Source: Acinetobacter sp. C26M
GTDB lineage: Bacteria; Pseudomonadota; Gammaproteobacteria; Pseudomonadales; Moraxellaceae
DNA length: 64,000 bases
Reading direction: 5' to 3'
NCBI RefSeq assembly: GCF_023702675.1
Contig: NZ_CP098478.1
Location: forward strand, 930,001 to 994,000
Shown here piece by piece: positions 55,382 through 64,000 of this stretch (position 1 is its first letter; each line of letters starts with the position of its first letter). A program made the translations under genes and the position numbers. The notes beneath the pieces were generated by a model, which saw only the letters and a program-made list of their open reading frames with translations, made no database searches and was not told the DNA's origin.

Positions 55382-58300
55382 TTATCCTACCACTTCAATC
55401 CGACTCGAACCTGACCCAATTGGCTGTACTTGAATTTGTACAGGAATACGCTCATGCATTTCCTGAATATGCGAGATCAACACCACTTTACGCCCTTGGC
55501 TTTGTAATTGATCCAGCGCATTCATCACCATATGCAACGAAGAAGCATCCAGCGTCCCAAAGCCCTCATCAATAAATAGTGATTCGATTTTCATTGAACC
55601 AGAGGCCATATTGGCAATTGCCAAGGAAATCGCAAGAGCAGTGAGGAAGGACTCACCACCAGAAAGAGAAGCCACTGAACGAGTTTCTCCATCCATATCA
55701 TGGTCAATGATGGCTAGGCTGAGGGAATTATCCAAACGTTTTAAGGTATAACGCTGTGACAACATGCTGAGTTGTTGGTTGGCATATTCAAGCAGAATAT
55801 CCAGATTATATTGCTGGGCTAAATCACGGAAATCTTTACCTTTAGAATCACCAATCAAACTGGAAATTTTATTCCAACGGTGTTCCTGTTGCTGAATCTG
55901 CTGGATTTGATCTGCAAATTGCTTTTGCTTGGCAACATTTTGCTGATGTAGTTCCAGTTTCAGTTTGAATTGATCACGTTGTTCAGCTTGCTGCTGTAAT
56001 TTTTCATGATTGAGATGGATGTGCTCAAGCAACTGGTTGTGTTCGATGGGTGGCTGTTGTTGCTGATGTGTCTGTAATTGCTGTTGCAACGTTTTCAATG
56101 CAGAGGCGGCCTCATTGAGCAAGCGTTCTGCATGCTGTAGCGATGTTCGAATGTGCTGTTCTTGCTCAGCTCGAATAGCAAGTAAATCAGCTAATAGATG
56201 TTCTTCAAATTCAGGATGCTGGTCTAACCAGGCTCGAATTTCAGTCTTGGATTGGACAAGGGTAGCTTGTTGCTGCTGCTGTTGGGCTTTGAGCTGTTCC
56301 AGTTCATTTTTCTGCTGTTCAAAGCTTTGACGAGCCTGTTCAAAATGCTGCTTGATCTGCTGGTATTGATTTTGGAGTTGCTGACGCTGTTGATCGTGTT
56401 GGTTTAACCATTCATTGGCTTTCAGTTCAGTTAAACCTGTCATTGCCACAATCAATTGATGCGCTGATTCTGTATTTTGTTTACCTTTGAGTTCGGTGTC
56501 TTTGAGTTGCTGATTAAACTCGGTATGTTGAGTGATCAAGCTGGTTAAATTGGACTTTAATAGATTCAGTTGCTGTTCAAGCTGCTGCTGTTGTTTGCTG
56601 AGTCTTTCAGCTTGTTCAAGCTGTTGAACACGCTGCTGCAAATGTTGTGCGAGCTGTTGAGCAGAGCTTAGCGTTTGCTGCTGCCATAGGTTTTGCTCAT
56701 CAGTCGTTAGACAATCTACAACATGCTGAATCTGTTGTTGTAATTGCTGTACGCTTTCGAGTTGATAGCGGATATTTTGAATCGTTTGAGTCAGGTGATA
56801 GTGATCTTTATTGGCCTGATGTAGTTGCTGTAACTCAATTTCAATCTGCTGTTTGAATTGGGCTGTCTCATTGATGTATTGCTGTTGAACTGTAGTGATT
56901 TCAGCATGCGACTGAGTTAAATCTAGCTGGATCTCGAACTGTGCTGCATGTTTGACTAATTCCTGATGTTGCAGCTTGAATTTGTCATCGACTTGTTGCA
57001 TAGCAGATTGCAATTGCGTCAGTTCAGTACGAATCTGGGTAAATTGCTGCTGTGCGTTTTGCCAAAGCTGAAAGCACTGTTGCTCTTGTTGAATGGCCTG
57101 TTGCTCTTGCTGTTGTTGCAGCTCATACAGGGCTTTGGAGAGCTGACTGGCATCATCACGATAGGGGTGTTCAGTGCTGCCACAGACCAGACAGGCTTCA
57201 CCGTGTTTGAGCTCAGCACGGAGATGTTCAATATTTTCAGCATGTAATAAACGTTGTTGTTGCAACATTTGCTGCAATTTCTCCCGTTCAGTTTTGGCTG
57301 ACTGGAATTCGACTTCGCTGGTTTGCAGTTGTTGTTCAAGTTGCTGATGTTGTTGCTGTGCACTACTGAGCTTATGGCTTAGTTCATCATGTTCTTTTTT
57401 CAGTTCAAAATAATGCTGTAACTTCTGTTGAATCAGGTCCAGTTGATTCAGTCGGGCTTGTTGCTGTTCTCTGAGTTTTTGTTTCTGCTCAAGTTGGCTT
57501 TCGATCTGTTGTGGTGTGCCAAATTTTTGAATGAGCTCATTCAATACGATCTGATCTTGTTCAAGCTTGGACTGCGCTTGTTGAATCGAACCTAAATTCT
57601 GTTCGACTTTTTGGTATTGCTGAATAAATTGCTGCAGTTGTTGAAGGTATGCATTGAGCCCTTTATCTAAAGTGGAGAATTGTGCACTCTGTTGCAGTTG
57701 TTCAGAACAGCTTTGTTGTTGTATGGATAGGTTGCTGCGACTTTGTTCAAATTGCTGCTGTTGCTCAAGCAATGGTTGTTGTTGCGCTTCATTTTGGTTT
57801 AAGCGAACTTTGGTTTTCTTATATTCATCGGCAATGTATTCACGTTCCTGTACACATTTACGCACTTGAGTGAGTTCATGCTGATGGTTTTGTTCAAAGC
57901 TTTGAAATTGATCTAAGGCCGTTTCCGCTTGGGTATAAGCCGCTTTTTCTTGCTCAAATTGGGTGCTTAAAGCGGTAAAGTTCTGCTGCTTGTGTTGAAT
58001 CTGAGGTTCAAGCTGTTGCAGTGCTTTTTCCAATTGTTGCTGTTGGAACACAATCGGACGAATACCTGAAAAGGTTTCGAGTTGGTTGAGTCGATTGCGA
58101 TCTGCTGCCAAAGCCTGATGTGCTTGAATTTGAATGTCATGCTGTTGCTGTTTCAGTGTGATTTCAGTTTCGAGTTTTTGTCGCTGTTCAAACCATTGTT
58201 GCTGTTGATTAAGCTGAACTTTGTCGGCTTCCAACTGTTGAACCTGTTGTTGTATCTGCTGAAATTGAGTCTGTAATTCGGCAACTTCTTCATCTGAACG

Positions 58301-58978
58301 AATTTCTATATGACCTAAAACATTTTCCAGTTGTTTGCGTTGGTTGCTTATTTCACGGGTCTTTTCAAACGCCAGTTGTCCAATTTTGGCAAAAATACTG
58401 GAATTGGTCAGATATTCGAGTAATTCACCACGCTCATTATCTCGTGCCTTTAAAAAAGCGGTGACCTCGGACTGTGCCAACAGTACCGCACGGGTGAATT
58501 GCTCAAAACTCAGTTGAGTAATTTGTTGAATATGCGCTTCAACCGCTTTGGTTTTATCTGCAATCACCACGCCATCGGTCAGGCATTTGAGTGAGCGTTG
58601 TACACTTTGCAGTTTGCCACTGGCATTTTCACGAGCACGTTTAATTTCCCAACGTGCGAGGTAATGTTTCTGGTCTTGTGCTACAAAACACAGTTCAGCA
58701 AAACCATGTCCTGTGCCACGACGTAGAACCGTTAAAGGGGAGTTGGTGAGTAGTTCCGAACCATCGACATCTAACAGTTTGCCGTCACTTTCTTTGAGAC
58801 GGGGAATTTTATTAAATAACGCCAGGCACATGGCATCTAAAATCGTGGATTTACCTGCACCGGTTTTTCCGACAATGGCGATCAGTCCTGCACTGGCCAA
58901 AGGCTCAGTTTCAAAATCAATAAAATGTTCATCTGCCAGAGATGCCAAATTTTTCAGTCGAATTGATAAAATTTTCAT
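55382..58978 (-). CDS. sbcC: Exonuclease subunit SbcC, Gln-rich coiled coil
   Basis: The SMC/Rad50-like subunit of the SbcCD nuclease, which opens DNA hairpins and processes ends. The 1198-residue protein has Walker A IVGKTGAGKSTILDAM, a very long coiled coil in two arms, and the zinc hook CLVCGS near residue 598. The ABC signature SVASLSGGESFLTALAISLA and Walker B SLFIDEGFGTLD are at the C terminus. The coiled-coil arms are extremely rich in glutamine, coded by mixed CAG/CAA runs. It starts 9 bp after the sbcD stop. Confidence 0.95.
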   Translation of the reverse strand: MKILSIRLKNLASLADEHFIDFETEPLASAGLIAIVGKTGAGKSTILDAMCLALFNKIPRLKESDGKLLDVDGSELLTNSPLTVLRRGTGHGFAELCFVAQDQKHYLARWEIKRARENASGKLQSVQRSLKCLTDGVVIADKTKAVEAHIQQITQLSFEQFTRAVLLAQSEVTAFLKARDNERGELLEYLTNSSIFAKIGQLAFEKTREISNQRKQLENVLGHIEIRSDEEVAELQTQFQQIQQQVQQLEADKVQLNQQQQWFEQRQKLETEITLKQQQHDIQIQAHQALAADRNRLNQLETFSGIRPIVFQQQQLEKALQQLEPQIQHKQQNFTALSTQFEQEKAAYTQAETALDQFQSFEQNHQHELTQVRKCVQEREYIADEYKKTKVRLNQNEAQQQPLLEQQQQFEQSRSNLSIQQQSCSEQLQQSAQFSTLDKGLNAYLQQLQQFIQQYQKVEQNLGSIQQAQSKLEQDQIVLNELIQKFGTPQQIESQLEQKQKLREQQQARLNQLDLIQQKLQHYFELKKEHDELSHKLSSAQQQHQQLEQQLQTSEVEFQSAKTEREKLQQMLQQQRLLHAENIEHLRAELKHGEACLVCGSTEHPYRDDASQLSKALYELQQQQEQQAIQQEQQCFQLWQNAQQQFTQIRTELTQLQSAMQQVDDKFKLQHQELVKHAAQFEIQLDLTQSHAEITTVQQQYINETAQFKQQIEIELQQLHQANKDHYHLTQTIQNIRYQLESVQQLQQQIQHVVDCLTTDEQNLWQQQTLSSAQQLAQHLQQRVQQLEQAERLSKQQQQLEQQLNLLKSNLTSLITQHTEFNQQLKDTELKGKQNTESAHQLIVAMTGLTELKANEWLNQHDQQRQQLQNQYQQIKQHFEQARQSFEQQKNELEQLKAQQQQQQATLVQSKTEIRAWLDQHPEFEEHLLADLLAIRAEQEQHIRTSLQHAERLLNEAASALKTLQQQLQTHQQQQPPIEHNQLLEHIHLNHEKLQQQAEQRDQFKLKLELHQQNVAKQKQFADQIQQIQQQEHRWNKISSLIGDSKGKDFRDLAQQYNLDILLEYANQQLSMLSQRYTLKRLDNSLSLAIIDHDMDGETRSVASLSGGESFLTALAISLAIANMASGSMKIESLFIDEGFGTLDASSLHMVMNALDQLQSQGRKVVLISHIQEMHERIPVQIQVQPIGSGSSRIEVVG

Positions 58979-58987
58979 GGCAGCTCC

Positions 58988-60238
58988 TTAAACAGTCTGA
59001 TCATCTTCAAGTTGCTTTTGCGCTTCTGCGACCAAACTCATAAAGTCTTGAGTGACTTCATCATCGGCGTGATAGCCCTTTTTCTCCCAAATTTGCTGAA
59101 ATAGTTTTTCGGGTGTTGGTGGTTCTAAGCTAATACTTTGCTTACTCTCGGCATTGCTTTCATTGGATAGATATTGTCTGGAAATCCGTACCAGCCGATA
59201 ACGATCTTTGGGCAAAGCATCTTCAAATTGTTGTCGTAGATTAGGCTGTGGTGGTGTCGCGGTATGATATTCGATATCAACATATTCACGATGCTCAAGA
59301 TTTTCGATTGGTTCATTTGGCAGATTGCGAAGGCGTTGCATCACTACAGTGAGTTCATCTTTAATTTTATGCAGTTGAATACTTCTGGGGATCGGCAAAG
59401 CTTCAAAGTTAAACGAATCTTCACTTTTTGTTGGATCAATTGTGACTTCAACCACTTGGTGATTGTATTTGATCTCGCTAAATGACAGTGGAATCGGTGA
59501 GCCGCTATAACGAATATGTGGATGCTGAACTTTTTGTGGTTTATGCAGATGACCCAGTGCTACATAATCAATGCTATCGTCGAACAGAGCTGTAGATAGG
59601 GCTTCTTCATTGCCAATAATAATCGGTCGTTCTGAATCGGAGGTTTCCCCACCTTGCATATGCGCATGTGACATCAGAATCAGGGCTTGATCATCGGTTT
59701 TACGACGTTTGGCTTCTTCAATTAATTGTTGGTGTAGATAAGCAATCGCATTTTGGCTATTGGTGGTGTGCTCATTAAAACCTGTGATTTCAGCAGAACG
59801 TAGGAATGGCAGGGCAATACACCATGCCACAATTTGATTTTGTTCATCATAAATTGGCAAAATTAAACGTTCTAAATCGAGGCTTTTATCTTGATTCCAA
59901 CGAATCACACCAACCGTTTTAGCATTGTATTTTTCTAATAAAGGCTCGACTTGTTCAATGCGATAACCCGAATCGTGATTGCCTGCAATCATCAAAGTTT
60001 GCATATGCGGTGCAAGCTCATGTGCATCGGCAAGGAATTGATAGAGTTGTTTTTGTGCCTGTGAACTCGGATTAATCACATCAAAGATGTCACCTGCAAT
60101 GAGCAAGGCATGCGGTTGTTTAGTTTTGATCTGCTCAAGTAACCATGCCAGAAATTGTTCATGTTCGTAGTGGCGGGAATGATTATAAAAAAACTGCCCC
60201 AAATGCCAGTCAGACGTATGAAAAAAACGCACGGTCAT
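58988..60238 (-). CDS. sbcD: Exonuclease subunit SbcD
   Basis: The Mre11-like nuclease subunit of SbcCD. The 416-residue protein has phosphoesterase motifs FHTSDWHLGQ, LLIAGDIFD, IAGNHDSGYR, LMSHAHMQGG and ALGHLHKPQ, which supply the two-metal active site. The C-terminal part binds the SbcC coiled coil. It is upstream of sbcC with 9 bp between them. Confidence 0.95.
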   Translation of the reverse strand: MTVRFFHTSDWHLGQFFYNHSRHYEHEQFLAWLLEQIKTKQPHALLIAGDIFDVINPSSQAQKQLYQFLADAHELAPHMQTLMIAGNHDSGYRIEQVEPLLEKYNAKTVGVIRWNQDKSLDLERLILPIYDEQNQIVAWCIALPFLRSAEITGFNEHTTNSQNAIAYLHQQLIEEAKRRKTDDQALILMSHAHMQGGETSDSERPIIIGNEEALSTALFDDSIDYVALGHLHKPQKVQHPHIRYSGSPIPLSFSEIKYNHQVVEVTIDPTKSEDSFNFEALPIPRSIQLHKIKDELTVVMQRLRNLPNEPIENLEHREYVDIEYHTATPPQPNLRQQFEDALPKDRYRLVRISRQYLSNESNAESKQSISLEPPTPEKLFQQIWEKKGYHADDEVTQDFMSLVAEAQKQLEDDQTV

Positions 60239-60402
60239 AAATGAATCTAAAAATAAAATAAACCTGAATAAGGTAGCACGTATTCAGGAAGAAGGGAGAG
60301 TCTTACTGAGCAGAAAAGCACTACAAGATCCGCCTTGATCATTTTTCAACGATCCTCTAGTTTGATCTGAATGCCATTATTTTAACAATGAGGATAGATA
60401 AA

Positions 60403-61185
60403 ATGAGCTTAGGTAAAGTAAGCCGTGAAATCATGGACCAGATTATGCTGATCGGTCTGGATCGTGTGGAAAAACGCAATGCTTTTGATAGCCATATGAT
60501 TCATGACCTATCTCTGGCACTTACCGAATATGAAAACCAGCCTGAACTACGCTGCGCCGTAATTTTTGCGCATGGCGATCACTTTACTGCAGGCTTAGAT
60601 CTGGTGGAATTACAGTCCAAAATTTCACAAGGTATTTTTAATTTTGAAGCAGAGCAAATAAATCCGTGGGGAACAGGCGGGCGGCATCGAACTAAACCTG
60701 TGGTGGTGGCTGTACAAGGGATTTGTTATACCGCAGGAGTCGAATTAATGCTGAATGCTGATGTGGTGATTGCCAGTGAAAATACGGTCTTTGGTCAGCT
60801 TGAAGTGCAACGTGGGATTATGCCTTTTGGCGGTGCAACGGTGCGTTTTGTACAAGCTGCGGGTTGGCAAAAAGCCATGCCTTATTTACTGACGGGTAAA
60901 ACATTTAATAGCAAAACGGCTTATGAATTAAATCTTGTGTCCGAGGTTGTCGAATCGGGGCAACAACTTGAACGTGCCCTTGAAATTGCCAAAGAAATCT
61001 GTGTTTCTGCACCTTTAGCAGTACAGGCATTATTGGCTTCTGCGACTGATGCAGTCGTGGAAGGGCAAACAGTTGCATTTGAAAAAATGAACAATTATTT
61101 GATGCCGCTGTTTGTATCGGAAGATGCTCAAGAAGGGGTTCGCGCCATGTTAGAAAAACGTCCACCGCAGTTTAAGGGGCGGTAA
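60403..61185 (+). CDS. Enoyl-CoA hydratase/isomerase (crotonase) family protein
   Basis: A 260-residue crotonase-fold protein. The oxyanion-hole segments are HGDHFTAGLDLVEL and VQGICYTAGVELMLNADVVIA. The second catalytic Glu of true enoyl-CoA hydratases appears in VFGQLEVQRGIMPFGG. The exact reaction is not clear. ATG 60403 (MSLGKVSREI) is preferred; ATG 60388 is also in frame. It stands alone between sbcD and a VOC-family gene. Confidence 0.85.
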   Translation: MSLGKVSREIMDQIMLIGLDRVEKRNAFDSHMIHDLSLALTEYENQPELRCAVIFAHGDHFTAGLDLVELQSKISQGIFNFEAEQINPWGTGGRHRTKPVVVAVQGICYTAGVELMLNADVVIASENTVFGQLEVQRGIMPFGGATVRFVQAAGWQKAMPYLLTGKTFNSKTAYELNLVSEVVESGQQLERALEIAKEICVSAPLAVQALLASATDAVVEGQTVAFEKMNNYLMPLFVSEDAQEGVRAMLEKRPPQFKGR

Positions 61186-61209
61186 CAATTTTAATTTAAC
61201 TTGAGTACG

Positions 61210-61587
61210 TTATTGCGCATGTTCATCGATTTCGCAAATGCCAAAGGTATTATGATCGAGGTCGATGAAATAGCCTTGCCAGCAGCGGTTCGGGATCGCA
61301 AATTTATCCATGGCGATAATCCCACCTAAACTTAAAATTTTAGCTGCCGTTTCATCGAAATTTGCCACCTCTATACTACAGGTAAAGGCATTGGTTCCAC
61401 ATCCTGTTGCTGGGGTTGCTACAGGACGTTGTAATAAACCGCCATGAATTCCTGTGGTTGCGATACGATAATATTCAATCGGTAGGCCTTCTACTTTTTC
61501 AAATTGCCAGCCAAATACCGATTGATAAAAGTGAATGTCACGTTGTGGATCTGATGACTGAATTTCAAAATAAATAATGTTGTTCAT
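61210..61587 (-). CDS. VOC family protein (glyoxalase-like)
   Basis: A 125-residue protein with a vicinal-oxygen-chelate fold: FEIQSSDPQRDIHFYQSVFGWQF at its N terminus, HGGLLQRPVATPATG in the middle and the C-terminal DLDHNTFGICE. Such proteins include glyoxalases, dioxygenases and antibiotic-binding proteins, so no function is given. Convergent with the crotonase gene. Confidence 0.82.
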   Translation of the reverse strand: MNNIIYFEIQSSDPQRDIHFYQSVFGWQFEKVEGLPIEYYRIATTGIHGGLLQRPVATPATGCGTNAFTCSIEVANFDETAAKILSLGGIIAMDKFAIPNRCWQGYFIDLDHNTFGICEIDEHAQ

Positions 61588-61744
61588 TCAATCTGCCCTT
61601 AATTTTTATAGTTTTAGGATTATTCTAAAGAGATATGAAATTGGAAGATGAGAGATTTATGTAAGCAGCTGCGCATTTTGCGGTTTGATCATAAAATCGC
61701 GTTGAATACATTTGAGTAGAGTATAAGAGGTTAATCCTGCATTG

Positions 61745-62194
61745 ATGAAAATTATTAAATTAGCGAATCATCCTGAATTGCGAGAACAGGCTGCAATCTG
61801 GTTTTCAGATAAATGGGGGATTCCTGTTGAGGCCTATCGAGACAGCATACAAAGTTCGATTGAACAGCCAGAAGGAATTCCGCAATGGTACGTGATTTTG
61901 AATGAACATCAGCACATCATTGCAGGCACTGGGGTGATCGACAATGATTTCCATGAGCGCAAAGATCTCAGTCCAAACCTATGTGCTTTGTTTGTTGATG
62001 AGGCTTATCGAAAGCAAAATATCGCCAAACAGCTGCTGGATTTTGCCCGAGTAGAAATGAAAAGTTTAGGCTTTGAAAAGCTTTATCTGGTGACTGACTT
62101 AGATGATTTTTATGAAAAATGTGGTTGGACATTTTTAACCATGGTAACTGAAGATGAGGGTGGGCTGATTAAAATGTATGTTGCCGATACCTAA
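61745..62194 (+). CDS. GNAT family N-acetyltransferase
   Basis: A 149-residue GNAT protein. The CoA-binding motif is RKQNIAKQLLDFAR, with the preceding beta strand LCALFVDEAYR. The end of the core, KLYLVTDLDDFYEKCGWTFL, is typical of small acetyltransferases acting on amines. The substrate is unknown. A TTG at 61742 adjoins the ATG at 61745. A hairpin terminator follows. Confidence 0.8.
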   Translation: MKIIKLANHPELREQAAIWFSDKWGIPVEAYRDSIQSSIEQPEGIPQWYVILNEHQHIIAGTGVIDNDFHERKDLSPNLCALFVDEAYRKQNIAKQLLDFARVEMKSLGFEKLYLVTDLDDFYEKCGWTFLTMVTEDEGGLIKMYVADT

Positions 62195-62221
62195 TCAAAC
62201 CCAAATTACAGGCAAATAAAA

Positions 62222-62265
62222 ACCGACGATTCGAGTGATGATAAATCGTCGGTCAAAATCTTTTT
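62222..62265 (+). terminator. Terminator after the GNAT gene
   Basis: ACCGACGATT / AATCGTCGGT perfect 10-bp stem with a 12-nt loop, followed by CAAAATCTTTTT. Confidence 0.75.
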
Positions 62266-62314
62266 CAATGGTTCTGGCTGCTAACACAACCATTGTTAAA
62301 GATGGAGAGTCATA

Positions 62315-62401
62315 ATGAAAGGTCACCGAAAACATTGCGGATGCCGTGCAATGTACAATCGGTTGCTGCGACCTTGTACCCTATATAACGCTGCTGGTTG
62401 A
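62315..62401 (+). CDS. Possible 28-residue cysteine-containing ORF
   Basis: An ATG with GGAGAG (Shine-Dalgarno) upstream opens a 28-codon frame. The product is basic, with three cysteines and a CGC motif: MKGHRKHCGCRAMYNRLLRP then CTLYNAAG. It sits in the otherwise empty 289-bp gap between two genes. It may be a small protein, part of a small RNA, or chance. Confidence 0.3.
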   Translation: MKGHRKHCGCRAMYNRLLRPCTLYNAAG

Positions 62402-62483
62402 GGATTGGTTGACATAAAAATGAAAAAAAAGTGAAAAAAATTTATAATTATTTTCTAAAGCCAGTCTAATTAGGTTTATCTTT

Positions 62484-62930
62484 ATGATTTCATTGCGTTT
62501 GTACTATCTCTGGTTTTTTATAATTTGTTTTACTGCGACGTTGTTGGCAGGTGTACTGGCAGCTATTTTACCCAATAGTATTGGTGGCGTGCTGACTGCG
62601 GTTCCTTATTTAATTGCCATCATTGTTATTTTATTCAAATTTCTCAAGCAACAACGCCGTGCACCGACACCACAGGAACGAAAACGTTTAAGCATCGGCT
62701 TTAGTCTGATCTTTTGGGGCTATAATGCATGTGGCTTACTCCTCGGTCTATTTATTTTTGCACGTAAAGATCCCGAAGTTTGGCAGAACTTTTTACTCTA
62801 TCTGAAACAGCCCCAATTTTTGCTGACAGTATTGGCGATGTGGTTCGTGATTGCTGTACCGTTATTCTTAATTACCTATTGGTTTTATGGATCGCAAGCG
62901 CAGAGAATGGCCAATAAAATGTTCAACTAG
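62484..62930 (+). CDS. Small integral membrane protein of unknown function
   Basis: A 148-residue protein with four hydrophobic segments (around residues 6-30, 34-53, 72-95 and 109-136). A basic loop, KQQRRAPTPQERKRLS, lies between the second and third. No known family is recognised. The ATG at 62484 starts MISLRLYYLWFF. It is not clearly linked to either neighbour. Confidence 0.65.
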   Translation: MISLRLYYLWFFIICFTATLLAGVLAAILPNSIGGVLTAVPYLIAIIVILFKFLKQQRRAPTPQERKRLSIGFSLIFWGYNACGLLLGLFIFARKDPEVWQNFLLYLKQPQFLLTVLAMWFVIAVPLFLITYWFYGSQAQRMANKMFN

Positions 62931-62997
62931 TTGAACAAAGTTCACTTGTAATTCACTTTCATTCTGCTAAGACTGAGATATCGAGCTGATCAATATC

Positions 62998-63921
62998 ATG
63001 CGGGATGAGAGTGCCATGCAAAAACAGACGGTTTTAATCACAGGCGCAAGTGGCTTTATAGGCTCACATTTGTTGCCTTTTTTATTGGAACGACAATATC
63101 AAATCATTGCACTGACCCGACAGCCCAATCGGGTTTCTCAGCATTCAGAGTTACGTTGGGTGAGTGATCTTGATCAAATTGAAACGCAACAAATTGATTA
63201 TGTGATTAATCTGGCTGGTGAAAATATTGGCGCAAAACGCTGGACTGAACAACGTAAGCAGCAATTAATACTCAGCCGTGTTGCGGTGACAGAGCAATTG
63301 TATCAATGGCTGGAACAACGGCAAATTTTTCCGAAATGTATTATTTCTGGTTCTGCGATTGGTTATTACGGTATTGATCCACAAGAACAATGGAAGCTTG
63401 TTTGTGATGAAAATATAGCACCGCAAGCTATTTTTATGTCTGAACTTTGTCAGAAGTGGGAGCAAACCGCTTTAAAATTTAGTCAACAAAATACCAAGAT
63501 CATTCGTTTAGGTGTGGTTTTTGGACAGGGCGGGATTTTGCCACAAATGCTGTTACCGATTCGGTTGAATGCGGTTGCAAAAATTGGCTCGGGGCAGCAA
63601 CCTGTCGTGTGGATTCATATCCAAGATGTACTGAATGCTATAGTTTTTTTGCTGCAATCCAATCACAGCCAAAAGGTGTATAACCTTGTCGCACCTGAAC
63701 AAATCAATCAACAACAATTCGCTCAAACGGCTGCCCACATTTTAAAGCGCAAACCATTTATGCGAATGCCTAAGTGTGTATTTACATCAATGCTTGGCGA
63801 GCAAGCACAGCTTATTTTAAATGGCCAATATGTGATTCCGAAGGCGCTGTTGGAACAGGGCTTTCAATTTCAATACCCAGATTTAAATGTGGCTTTAACT
63901 GCAATTTTAGCAAGAAATTAA
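62998..63921 (+). CDS. TIGR01777-type epimerase (YfcH-like, SDR superfamily)
   Basis: A 307-residue NAD(P)-dependent epimerase-like protein. The Rossmann motif TGASGFIGSHLLPFLL is near the N terminus, with the NLAGENIGAKRWTEQRKQQL family block after it. The SDR catalytic segment is SGSAIGYYG, followed by the C-terminal PVVWIHIQDVLNAI. Substrate unknown. ATG 62998 and ATG 63016 (MQKQTVLITG) are both possible; the latter gives the more standard N terminus. Its end overlaps a minus-strand frame entering from the right. Confidence 0.87.
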   Translation: MRDESAMQKQTVLITGASGFIGSHLLPFLLERQYQIIALTRQPNRVSQHSELRWVSDLDQIETQQIDYVINLAGENIGAKRWTEQRKQQLILSRVAVTEQLYQWLEQRQIFPKCIISGSAIGYYGIDPQEQWKLVCDENIAPQAIFMSELCQKWEQTALKFSQQNTKIIRLGVVFGQGGILPQMLLPIRLNAVAKIGSGQQPVVWIHIQDVLNAIVFLLQSNHSQKVYNLVAPEQINQQQFAQTAAHILKRKPFMRMPKCVFTSMLGEQAQLILNGQYVIPKALLEQGFQFQYPDLNVALTAILARN

Positions 63922-64000
63922 ATCCTGTTGTTTTAAGCGCAGAGGTGAATAAGCATTCGGATCAACCAGCGTATCTTGCCTTAAAATGAGTTGACGCAGT
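63907..64000 (-). CDS. Likely 3' end of a gene entering from the right edge
   Basis: On the minus strand a single frame is open from the window edge to a TAA at 63907-63909. It gives a plausible protein end (LRQLILRQDTLVDPNAYSPL then RLKQQDLISC). The other two minus frames are closed by stops. It would overlap the 3' end of the convergent epimerase gene by 15 nt. Too short to identify. Confidence 0.4.
   Translation of the reverse strand, partial: LRQLILRQDTLVDPNAYSPLRLKQQDLISC

Noticed and set aside
56115..57247. Plus-strand frames opposite sbcC, rich in Cys, Ser and Leu
   Set aside because: They are mirror readings of the CAG/CAA-rich coiled coil and low in complexity.

Overview
The window reads as a chromosomal core segment of a gammaproteobacterium of the Moraxellaceae, almost certainly an Acinetobacter. 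This rests on several things: low-G+C codon use; the order dnaG/bamD/rluD/pgeF; RnfH-bamE-fur; pilT-pilU beside YggS; and a str operon (rpsL-rpsG-fusA-tuf) preceded by an EcsC gene. No prophage, integrase, insertion sequence or CRISPR array was seen.

Layout. 1-8.2 kb: 3' part of hemA, dnaG, bamD, rluD, pgeF, a flavodoxin-like oxidoreductase, smpB, coaD and a YfhL-type ferredoxin. 8.2-9.1 kb: RNase P RNA and two identical elongator tRNA-Met genes, each with its own promoter and terminator. 9.2-16.5 kb: nadE with a coupled unknown gene; a cluster of three very small paralogous membrane-protein genes (32, 32 and 54 codons); a metallopeptidase-like protein; two small secreted proteins; hemJ and fabB. 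16.8-22.9 kb: EcsC protein and the str operon. 23-25.6 kb: two tandem PF10118-type metal-dependent hydrolase paralogues and rimI. 25.6-30.2 kb: a repeat-like non-coding patch, then the N-degron transferases bpt and aat, a protein methyltransferase and trxB. 30.5-38.8 kb: ftsK, minCDE, a voltage-sensor-like membrane protein and an acyltransferase. 39-50.3 kb: OmpA-type lipoprotein, rep, dut, a phosphomannomutase, argB, an OlsB-like acyltransferase, a class II amidotransferase, bacteriohemerythrin, an NSS-type transporter coupled to RnfH, bamE and fur. 50.4-64 kb: pilU, pilT, YggS, a lipoprotein gene with a frameshift in a poly-T tract, a HAD hydrolase, sbcC-sbcD, a crotonase, and small enzymes ending with a YfcH-type epimerase.

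How they fit together. Most genes are housekeeping: tetrapyrrole and NAD/CoA cofactor synthesis, translation, outer-membrane assembly (bamD, bamE), division and chromosome segregation (ftsK, minCDE), replication and repair (dnaG, rep, dut, sbcCD), iron control (fur) and twitching motility (pilTU).

The parts least explained by known genes are these. (1) The three tiny membrane-protein genes at 12409-12854, behind a strong promoter flanked by TTGTGCACT repeats. (2) Paired 12-bp direct repeats, 21 bp apart, in front of both PF10118 genes. (3) A dispersed palindromic repeat that forms part of the RNase P RNA and, in another copy, supplies the ribosome-binding site of pgeF. (4) A BamD with a C-terminal tail of three repeats. 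(5) A 20-codon reading frame between rpsG and fusA. (6) A homopolymer frameshift that disconnects a lipoprotein signal peptide from its gene. All functional statements rest on reading motifs by eye; no database search was run.
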